The position numbers and the translations under genes are program-made. Positions 55,774-62,525 of a DNA stretch of 64,000 nt are shown in pieces (the stretch's first letter is position 1; the number at the start of each line of letters is the position of its first letter). Source of the DNA: Verrucomicrobiota bacterium (lineage in GTDB: Bacteria; Verrucomicrobiota; Verrucomicrobiia; Opitutales; Opitutaceae); the NCBI GenBank assembly GCA_028293545.1, contig JAQGOP010000046.1, positions 1 through 64,000 of the forward strand. Reading direction: 5' to 3'. Under the pieces are notes generated by a model. It was given only the letters and a program-made list of their open reading frames with translations. It was not told the origin of the DNA and ran no database searches.

Positions 55774-57162
55774 CTATCGTTTGATCTTGTCCGCAATTTC
55801 CTCGAGCGGATAGGTCACGATTTCCGCGAGCGTCGGGTGATACCACGGCGCCCGCAACAGATCGAACACCGTCGCGCGCATCGCGAGCGGGCCCGCGAAG
55901 GCGTGGATCAATTCGCCGGCGTCCTTGCCCACGATTTCAGCGCCGAGGATGCGCCCGCGCTTGGGCTCGGCGATGACCTGCACATAACCGTAGTTCGCGT
56001 CCATCAACATGGATTTTCCGTGGTCGTTGAAAGGGTAGGTGGCGGAAAGATAGGGGGTGCCGGCTTCGTCGAGTTCCTTCGCCAGCATCCCGATCGTCGC
56101 GAGCTGAGGGTCGGTGAACACGACGTTGAGCAGCAGGGCGTGATCGACGGGCTTGATGCCTTTCACGCCCGCTGCATGGCGCGCCGCGATTTCGCCCTGC
56201 TGCACGGCGAGGTGCACGATCTCGTGGGGACCCGCACAGTCGCCGCCCGCGTAGATGTGCGACGCGCTGGTCTGCTGCCACCGGTTCGTGATGACCTGGC
56301 CGTCGGGCCGGGCGCGGACACCGGCCGCGGCGAGGTTAAGCTTCGCGGTGTTGGCTTCGCGGCCCAAGGCGTTGAAAAGATGGGCGGCGCGCCGGACCCG
56401 CTGCTTGCCGTCGTGCTGGAACGCGACAGCGATCCCGCGCGCGTTGCGGGTGATCTTTTCCAGCTTGGTGCCGACAAACAGTTCAATGCCTTCATCGACA
56501 AAAGCCTGCTGGATGACATCGGCGGCATCCTCGGAATGGTCGCGCAGGATATTGGGACTGCGCTGGATCAAGGTCACCCGCGTGCCGATCCGATTGAGGA
56601 ATTGAGCAAGCTCGCAGGCGACGATCCCGCCCCCGAGGACGATCACGCTCTGCGGGATGAAATCCAGGTCGAGCACGTCGTCGCTGGTCCAGAACTGGCT
56701 GTCGAGCAGGCCGGGGATCGGAGGCACGCTCACGGTGGATCCGGTCCCGATCAGGATGAAGCGAGACTTGAGAGTCTGGCCGTTGGAGAGCTCGAGCGTG
56801 TGCGGGTCGAGGAATCGGGCGTAGGCGCGGACCAGGTCGAATTTTCCCGCGTTGAGCGATTTCACCCGATCCGCGGCGAATTCGGCGATGAGGCGTTTCT
56901 TCCGCGCATGCATGGCAGGCATGTCCGCTCGGGCGGATGGGATCTTGAGGCCGAACGTTTTTCCCTTCTGCGCGAGATGCAGGACCTCCGCCATGTACAG
57001 CAGCGATTTCGACGGCATGCAGCCGCGCAGGATGCACAACCCGCCGAGATCCTCGGCGCCGTCGATCACGACGGTCTTGAGCCCGAGACCCGCGGCCACG
57101 CGTGCGGCATTGTAGCCCGCGCTGCCACCGCCGATCACTGCGAAGTCGTACGTTTTCTTCAT
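55774..57162 (-). CDS. Pyridine nucleotide-disulfide oxidoreductase (Lpd/mercuric-reductase-like)
   Basis: 462-residue FAD enzyme with FAD loop FAVIGGGSAGYNAARVA, redox pair GGLCILRGCMPSK, NAD loop VIVLGGGIVACELAQFL, YAGGDCAGPHEI, and C-terminal dimer-interface motif WYHPTLAEIV in place of the HAHPT seen in true Lpd. It lacks the N-terminal metal-binding domain and the C-terminal Cys pair of mercuric reductases. Role is not certain; it could be a soluble reductase with a quinone or thiol substrate. Second such enzyme in the window beside lpdA at 23628. Confidence 0.85.
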   Translation of the reverse strand: MKKTYDFAVIGGGSAGYNAARVAAGLGLKTVVIDGAEDLGGLCILRGCMPSKSLLYMAEVLHLAQKGKTFGLKIPSARADMPAMHARKKRLIAEFAADRVKSLNAGKFDLVRAYARFLDPHTLELSNGQTLKSRFILIGTGSTVSVPPIPGLLDSQFWTSDDVLDLDFIPQSVIVLGGGIVACELAQFLNRIGTRVTLIQRSPNILRDHSEDAADVIQQAFVDEGIELFVGTKLEKITRNARGIAVAFQHDGKQRVRRAAHLFNALGREANTAKLNLAAAGVRARPDGQVITNRWQQTSASHIYAGGDCAGPHEIVHLAVQQGEIAARHAAGVKGIKPVDHALLLNVVFTDPQLATIGMLAKELDEAGTPYLSATYPFNDHGKSMLMDANYGYVQVIAEPKRGRILGAEIVGKDAGELIHAFAGPLAMRATVFDLLRAPWYHPTLAEIVTYPLEEIADKIKR

Positions 57163-57206
57163 GGTTCGAAGCTAGATTGAACCCGGGGAGTCGCGAGCGC
57201 CAAGCC

Positions 57207-58412
57207 TCAGCTTTGCGCGGTCCATCGGCACGGCAGGTCCACGGGGCCAATCGTGTGAACCGGCGGTCGTCCGGGATAATGGCGCGGGGAAACGAACGCG
57301 AACGACACTGCGTCGACGCGCTGATCGAAATCCTCCGCCTTGTCACCCAGCCACGCGGACAAACTGTAATTCCCGGAATGGAGCGCGAGTTGAGGCACCT
57401 CCCAAGTGCAGGTCCCGGCCCGGCTGTCGGCCAACGGGTCCGTCGGCGGATGCGTGCGCATGCTGCTGCCGAAGATCGGACGGCCATCGGCGGTGGAGAG
57501 CACAAATCCGCCGACGGGCGAGCGAAGAGGCCACGGCGACTGGTAGGTGAGCTTTACCACCAAGTCGCCGGCTTGGAGCCGGGCGCCATCGATCTCGACT
57601 CCCGTGATGCTCGGCTTGTCCGACGCGGGGAAGCGAGCCGACAACTCCGAGTGCTCCAGGTGATAGCGGGCGATCACGTCCTGGATCGGACCGGATGCGG
57701 CCATGACTCCCGATTCCAGCAGCAGCCCCCGCGAGCAGATGCTGCGCAGTGCCTCGAGATTGTGGCTGACGAACAGGACGGTGCGACCGGTGCGAGAAAT
57801 CGCGTCCATGCGGCCGAGGCATTTTTTTTGGAACTCGCCGTCGCCGACCGCGAGCACTTCGTCAACGATGAGAATTTCCGGCTCGAGATGCGCGGCGACG
57901 GAAAACGCGAGGCGCACATACATCCCACTCGAATAATGTTTCACCGGCGTGTCGAGGAACCGTTCGACTTCCGCGAACGCGACGATCTCGTCGAACTTGC
58001 GCCGGATTTCCCGCCGCGACATGCCGAGGATCGCGCCGTTCAGGAAAATGTTCTCGCGGCCGGACAACTCCTGGTGAAACCCGGTGCCGACCTCGAGGAG
58101 GCTCGCCACCCGCCCGCGCAGCGTGATGCGCCCGGTGGTCGGCTCCGTGATCCTCGCGAGCAGCTTGAGCAGGGTGCTTTTACCGGCGCCATTGCGGCCG
58201 ATGATGCCGGTGACTTCGCCGCGCTCGATGGAAAAACTGACGTCTTTCAATGCCCAGAAGTCCTCCGTGACCTTGTTCCCGAGCCCGCTGAAACCCCGCG
58301 CGAATCCCCGGAGGCTTTGAAGGAAAGAGTCGCGGAAGGTGTCGGGACGAGACTCGTGGGCGAGCTGGTAGCGCTTGCCCAGTCCTTCGGCGGTGATGAC
58401 GAGATCGGCCAT
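57207..58412 (-). CDS. wzt: Polysaccharide ABC transporter ATP-binding protein (Wzt type)
   Basis: 401 residues. N-terminal ATPase: Walker A GIIGRNGAGKSTLLKLL near residue 71, signature HYSSGMYVRLAFSVA (the degenerate SSG form usual in Wzt), Walker B ILIVDEVLAVGD. A C-terminal beta-sandwich of about 150 residues (LVVKLTYQSPWPLRSPVGGF, SGNYSLSAWLGDK) recognises the capped O-polysaccharide in Wzt proteins. One nucleotide separates it from the permease gene. Confidence 0.92.
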   Translation of the reverse strand: MADLVITAEGLGKRYQLAHESRPDTFRDSFLQSLRGFARGFSGLGNKVTEDFWALKDVSFSIERGEVTGIIGRNGAGKSTLLKLLARITEPTTGRITLRGRVASLLEVGTGFHQELSGRENIFLNGAILGMSRREIRRKFDEIVAFAEVERFLDTPVKHYSSGMYVRLAFSVAAHLEPEILIVDEVLAVGDGEFQKKCLGRMDAISRTGRTVLFVSHNLEALRSICSRGLLLESGVMAASGPIQDVIARYHLEHSELSARFPASDKPSITGVEIDGARLQAGDLVVKLTYQSPWPLRSPVGGFVLSTADGRPIFGSSMRTHPPTDPLADSRAGTCTWEVPQLALHSGNYSLSAWLGDKAEDFDQRVDAVSFAFVSPRHYPGRPPVHTIGPVDLPCRWTAQS

Positions 58413-58413
58413 G

Positions 58414-59262
58414 TTAGATGACGTCGGCGAAACTGCGCTCGGTTTTTCGGAAGTACATGAGCCCGGTTACCAGCATGATGGCCGTGGCGGCGCACCCGAT
58501 GGCGAGGCTGGGAAACGAAAGCGGCGCCTGGCCGCGAAGGAGGCACCAGCGAAATCCATCGATCACCGCGACCATCGGATTGAACGAAAAGAGCAGGCGC
58601 CAGTTTGGGATGGTGGCCGTGCTGAAGCCGACCGGGGAGAGGAACACGCCGAGCTGGAGCAGGAACGGCACGACGTAACGGAAATCCCGGTAGCGCACCG
58701 TGAGCGCCGTCAGCCAAAGCCCGCCGCCGAGCGCCGCGAGCAAGGCGAGGAGCGTGAACAACGGCAATGCGAGCACGCGCCAGTCCGGCCAATCATTCCA
58801 CCAGGCGCAGAGCGCGAAGTAGAGGACGGCCACGATCGCAAAATCGATGACCGCGACGGCGAGCGCGGACAACGGCACAACGAGGCGCGGAAAATAAATC
58901 TTCGAGATCAGGTGCGTGTTGCCGACCAGGCTGCCGCTGGCGTTGGACAGCGCATTGGCGAAGAGCTGCCACGGAAGCAGGCCAGCCATCACCAGCAGCG
59001 GGTAGGGAACTCCGCCCGAGGGCATCTTGGCCAGCCGGCCGAAGATGAAGGTGAACACGACAAGGGTGACGGCGGGTTGGATCAGGGCCCACGCGGCGCC
59101 GAGGGCGGTCTGCTTGTAGCGAACCTTGATATCGCGCCACGCGAGGAATCCAAGCAGCTCGCGGTACCGCCAGAGGTCGCGCCAGTAGTGCGCTTCGCCG
59201 CGGCCGGCTTCGATCACTAGCTCCGGGGCAGGCACTGGAGCGGGTTCAACGGTTTTCGTCAC
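58414..59262 (-). CDS. wzm: Polysaccharide ABC transporter permease (Wzm type)
   Basis: 282-residue ABC-2 permease. The family opening YRELLGFLAWRDIKVRYKQT is present, followed by six helices and the characteristic PYPLLVMAGLLPWQLFANAL and FLSPVGFSTATIPN segments. Exports lipid-linked polysaccharide across the inner membrane together with Wzt. Upstream gene of a two-gene operon. Confidence 0.93.
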   Translation of the reverse strand: MTKTVEPAPVPAPELVIEAGRGEAHYWRDLWRYRELLGFLAWRDIKVRYKQTALGAAWALIQPAVTLVVFTFIFGRLAKMPSGGVPYPLLVMAGLLPWQLFANALSNASGSLVGNTHLISKIYFPRLVVPLSALAVAVIDFAIVAVLYFALCAWWNDWPDWRVLALPLFTLLALLAALGGGLWLTALTVRYRDFRYVVPFLLQLGVFLSPVGFSTATIPNWRLLFSFNPMVAVIDGFRWCLLRGQAPLSFPSLAIGCAATAIMLVTGLMYFRKTERSFADVI

Positions 59263-59319
59263 GCAGGAAGACGGAAACGCCCAGCCTCCGAGTTGGCAAC
59301 CCCGGTGATGGCCCGGGGT

Positions 59320-59868
59320 TCAGCGGCAGATCGACTCGGCGACCTCGCGCGATTTTCCCGGCGAGAAAAGTTTCTCCACGAGCATGAGGCCGAAGTCCAA
59401 GGCAGTGCCGGCACCGCGCGAGGTAATGAGGTTTCCATCCACCACGACGCGCTCGCCGGGGAGGATCGCGGTCAATTCGGACGCCACGGAAAAATGCGCG
59501 GTGTATCGCCGGCCCTCGAGCAACCCGGCATCGTGCAACACCGTCGGCGCCGCGCAGATCGCCGTGAGCCAGCGGTTCGCGGACGCCTGGCGAAGCACGA
59601 GGTCGCGCACCCGCGAATCGGCGCGGAGGCGCGCAGTGCCCGGTCCGCCGGGCAGGAAGAGGCAATCGACGTCGACCGGTCCCTGGGCGAGCAGCATCGT
59701 CAACGTGGTGTCGGCGTGCAGGGTGATTCCATTCCGGCCGGTCACGTGGATGCCTTCGCCGAGCGCGGCGGTGGTCACCTCGGCCCCGGCGCGGCGCAGC
59801 AGGTCGATCGGGGTCGTTACTTCGATTTCCTCAAAACCGTCCGCGAGGATTGCTAGGACCTTAGGCAT
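59320..59868 (-). CDS. DJ-1/PfpI-family protein
   Basis: 182 residues. N-terminal VLAILADGFEEIEVTTPIDL with the conserved Glu, LFLPGGPGTA, and the nucleophile elbow TAICAAPTVLHDAGLLEGR with Cys near residue 105. Resembles the DJ-1/YajL subgroup (protein deglycase or redox chaperone activity is debated). 19 bp from the divergent epimerase-like gene, so promoters overlap. Confidence 0.9.
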   Translation of the reverse strand: MPKVLAILADGFEEIEVTTPIDLLRRAGAEVTTAALGEGIHVTGRNGITLHADTTLTMLLAQGPVDVDCLFLPGGPGTARLRADSRVRDLVLRQASANRWLTAICAAPTVLHDAGLLEGRRYTAHFSVASELTAILPGERVVVDGNLITSRGAGTALDFGLMLVEKLFSPGKSREVAESICR

Positions 59869-59886
59869 GGGATTGAGTCAGCTCCT

Positions 59887-60786
59887 ATGGCGGAGGATTC
59901 GCACGAAAATTTTGCGGGAAAGCACCTGGTGATTTTTGGGTGCGGATATGTCGGCGCCGAATTTGGCCGGCAGGGGCTGGCGCGCGGAATGCGGGTGACG
60001 GCGCTCACGCGCAACCCGGAGAAAGCCGCGATCCTGCGCGCTGCGGGTATCGAAACGGTGGTGGCCGATCTCGCGAGCGATGCGTGGCACGAATGGATCG
60101 GCGGCGACGCGGATTTCATTTTGAACGCGGTCAGTTCGGGCGGAGGTGGGTTGGGCGGGTATCGCCGAAGTTATTTAGAGGGGATGCAGTCGGTGCTGGC
60201 GTGGATGCGCGCGCAAGCGTCGGGCGCCACGCTGGCATACACGAGCAGCACCTCGGTTTATCCCCAGGACGGCGGGGTTGCGGTGGATGAAACGTCCCCG
60301 GTCTCGCCCCGCGACGAGCGCTCGGAGGTCCTGATCGAGACGGAGGACCTGTTGCTGCAATCCCCAGTGGGCGCGCTGCGTTGGTTCGTGCTGCGCCTGG
60401 CGGGGATTTATGGGCCGGGTCGTCATCACCTCGTCGAGCAGGTACGCGGCGGGGAGGTGTCGGGCGTGGCGGGCAACCACTTGAACTTGATTCACCAGCA
60501 CGATGTCTGCAGCGCGGCGTGGAGTGTGTTTGAGGCGGAGCCCGCGATGCTGGAGCGGGTGTTCAACGTGGTCGACGACGCGCCGGCGACGAAAGGGGAA
60601 GTGGCGGGGTGGCTCGCGCGCGAGCTGGGCGTGCCCGAGCCGACGTTCACGGGGGCGCCGATGATCGGGCGACGGGCGGTGACGCCGAATCGGGTGATCG
60701 TGAACGCGCGTTTGAAGTCGGCCTTGGGGTGGGTTCCGCGTTACCCGACATTTCGCGAAGGCTACCGAAATTTTTTATCGCGTTAG
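59887..60786 (+). CDS. NAD(P)-binding epimerase/dehydratase-like protein (YeeZ-like)
   Basis: 299 residues: Rossmann loop LVIFGCGYVGAEFGRQ near residue 14, AYTSSTSVYPQDGG with the Ser-Tyr of the extended SDR fold, and FVLRLAGIYGPGRH. The usual Y-x3-K catalytic dyad is not evident, as in the YeeZ subgroup. Substrate unknown. Starts with ATG 59887 and is followed after 55 nt by ybaB. Confidence 0.82.
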   Translation: MAEDSHENFAGKHLVIFGCGYVGAEFGRQGLARGMRVTALTRNPEKAAILRAAGIETVVADLASDAWHEWIGGDADFILNAVSSGGGGLGGYRRSYLEGMQSVLAWMRAQASGATLAYTSSTSVYPQDGGVAVDETSPVSPRDERSEVLIETEDLLLQSPVGALRWFVLRLAGIYGPGRHHLVEQVRGGEVSGVAGNHLNLIHQHDVCSAAWSVFEAEPAMLERVFNVVDDAPATKGEVAGWLARELGVPEPTFTGAPMIGRRAVTPNRVIVNARLKSALGWVPRYPTFREGYRNFLSR

Positions 60787-60841
60787 CCGCGGGGCGGGCT
60801 CTCAACTTTCAGCTCACTCAACCCTCAACCCACATTTCACC

Positions 60842-61150
60842 ATGGCCGGCGTAGGCACCTTACTCAAACAAGCCCAGAAAATGCAGCGCGGGATCGAAGC
60901 GCTCCAGGCGCAGCTCGAAGCGAAGGAGATCGAAGTCACGTCGGGTGGCGGCGCGGTGAAGCTGAAGGTCAACGGGGCGGGGAAGTTCCTCTCGCTGGCG
61001 CTCGACCCGGAGTTCCTGAAGGAGGATGCGAAAACCGTTTCCGACACGTTGCTCGCCGCGATCCAGGATGGAGCGAAGCAGGCAAAGGCGTACAACGACG
61101 CGGAAATGGAGAAAGTGACGTCAGCCTTCAAGGTGCCAGGAGCGTTCTGA
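60842..61150 (+). CDS. ybaB: YbaB/EbfC nucleoid-associated protein
   Basis: 102 residues. Small dimeric DNA-binding protein encoded next to recR in many bacteria. The first helix LLKQAQKMQRGIEALQAQLEA, the EVTSGGGAVKLKVNG sheet and DTLLAAIQDGAKQAKAYNDA helix are the family pattern. Followed by recR after a gap holding a 21-bp inverted repeat. Confidence 0.93.
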   Translation: MAGVGTLLKQAQKMQRGIEALQAQLEAKEIEVTSGGGAVKLKVNGAGKFLSLALDPEFLKEDAKTVSDTLLAAIQDGAKQAKAYNDAEMEKVTSAFKVPGAF

Positions 61151-61151
61151 C

Positions 61152-61326
61152 AATTTCGGATGGCGGATTTCGAATGGCGGATAGTTTCGAGGCACGAACC
61201 GTTTGGCGCGCTCACTGTCGATTTTCCGGCGGTCCGCGCCGCTGACAAAAACGTCAAACACTGGTCGACCCATGTGCGCGCTTGCGCAGCGTCCAATCCG
61301 CGATCCGAAATCCGCCATCCGAAATT
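61152..61326. repeat. 21-bp perfect inverted repeat between ybaB and recR
   Basis: AATTTCGGATGGCGGATTTCG at 61152-61172 (21 bp, one base beyond the 20 usually quoted: core ATTTCGGATGGCGGATTTCG) recurs as its reverse complement at 61306-61326. Built from short GGATTTC/GGATGGC units. The right arm ends 6 bp before the recR start, so it covers the recR ribosome-binding region. Confidence 0.75.
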
Positions 61327-61332
61327 CAAAAA

Positions 61333-61932
61333 ATGACTCCCGCGTTTGAAAAACTGCAGAAGCATTTGAAGCAGCTGCCGGGGCTGGGGTATCGGTCGTC
61401 GGAACGAATTGCGCTCAACCTGCTCGTGGAGAAGCCGGAGCGTTTGCCGGCGTTGGTGGCGGCGTTGGAGGAGGCGGCGCGTTCGGTGCGGCGTTGCACG
61501 CGTTGTGGGAACCTGGCCGAGGGCGAGCTGTGCGCGATCTGTGCGGACGAGCGGCGCGACGGGTCGGTGGTCTGTGTGGTGGAACACGTCCCGGACCTGG
61601 TGGCGCTGGAGCGGAGCGGAGCGTATCGCGGGTCTTACCACGTCTTGCACGGCAAGTTGTCGCCGATCCACGGGGTGGGCCCGACCGATTTGAATTTTAC
61701 GTCGTTGCTGGCGCGGGTGTCAGGCGGGGAGGTGCAGGAGCTGATCCTGGCGCTGTCGAACGACGTCGAAGGCGAGGCGACGTGTCATTATTTAACCGAG
61801 CAACTCGCGGCGACCGGCCAGTCGGTGAAAGTCACGCGCATCGGCTTCGGCCTGCCGAGTGGAGGCGGGGTGCTGTATGCGGACTCGGTGACGTTGAAAA
61901 GTGCGTTGGAGGGGCGTCGAAGTTACAGCTGA
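61333..61932 (+). CDS. recR: Recombination protein RecR
   Basis: 199 residues. RecR forms a DNA clamp for the RecFOR pathway. N-terminal helix-hairpin-helix (QLPGLGYRSSERIALNLL), C4 zinc finger (CTRCGNLAEGELCAIC), Toprim domain (VCVVEHVPDLVALERSGAYR, then YHVLHGKLSPIHGVGP), and C-terminal GLPSGGGVLYADSVTL. ATG 61333. Confidence 0.96.
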   Translation: MTPAFEKLQKHLKQLPGLGYRSSERIALNLLVEKPERLPALVAALEEAARSVRRCTRCGNLAEGELCAICADERRDGSVVCVVEHVPDLVALERSGAYRGSYHVLHGKLSPIHGVGPTDLNFTSLLARVSGGEVQELILALSNDVEGEATCHYLTEQLAATGQSVKVTRIGFGLPSGGGVLYADSVTLKSALEGRRSYS

Positions 61933-62059
61933 GGGCGAGGGGAGGTTTTTGCTCCGTGCCGCTGGTTCGGTTGATGCCTTGGCGCTCAGTCCGTCGCGTC
62001 GTTGTCTGCCTTCTTCCTTGCGCCGCCTCGTGTTCCCACTTTTCTTCGGCGGGTTCTTC

Positions 62060-62133
62060 GCGGGCGTAGTATACCGGTATTATGTGTGCTTCCCAAGCAT
62101 GAGAAGCGGGTTCGACTCCCGCCGCCCGCACCA
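62060..62133 (+). tRNA. tRNA-Gly (anticodon CCC)
   Basis: Acceptor stem GCGGGCG/CGCCCGC, anticodon loop TTCCCAA giving CCC, T-arm GCGGGTTCGACTCCCGC and encoded CCA. 127 bp after recR. Confidence 0.9.
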
Positions 62134-62319
62134 AGTTCTCTGAAACGCGAACTGCTTTCCGATGATTGGGAAGCAGTTGCATTGAACCCAACTCCACAGG
62201 AAGTCCGGCACGGGCTAGGCACACGCGCTACGGTTTTAGAGGCCCTTGTGCGTGGTAAGTCGTTCAAAAGAGACGGCGTACATTATGCTGGAACAGGTCC
62301 GCGGTACGGCTCGGCCTGA
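62134..62319 (+). other. Possible gene fragment just after tRNA-Gly
   Basis: An open frame reads from the tRNA 3' end to a stop at 62319 (KRELLSDDWEAVALNPTPQE, VLEALVRGKSFKRDGVHYAG). It looks coding in composition but has no obvious start or ribosome site, and its codons are more AT-rich than the neighbours. It may be the tail of an integrated element inserted at the tRNA. No family recognised. Confidence 0.25.
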
Positions 62320-62377
62320 CGGAAAACCTGGGCTGCGAGCTTCTCACCGGGCGAAAACGCCGGATTTTGAGAAAGTG

Positions 62378-62430
62378 TATAATTTTAATTGACAGACCAA
62401 TTCGGTATACTCAGTCAATCTTTGTATACC
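62378..62430 (+). promoter_or_regulatory. Promoter-like region with two operator-like inverted repeats
   Basis: TATAAT at 62378-62383 is a good -10 candidate, but no clear -35 precedes it. AATTGACAGACCAATT (62387-62402) is an inverted repeat; its complement resembles FadR/GntR-type sites (TGGTC core). GGTATAC (62404-62410) and GTATACC (62424-62430) form a second inverted repeat with a 13-nt spacer. All lie within 150 bp of the receptor start. Confidence 0.5.
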
Positions 62431-62525
62431 AGATTTCAACCAAGGCTTTGTCTGGGGGCAAGTGAAAAGCACCAGCCGGATCCTTGGGATCGGAATCGCA
62501 CACCCAACCATTGGTCCTCGTTGTT

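Noticed and set aside
62389-62410. TTGACA and TATACT as a sigma-70 promoter for the receptor
   Set aside because: The spacing between the two is about 11 nt, too short for sigma-70.
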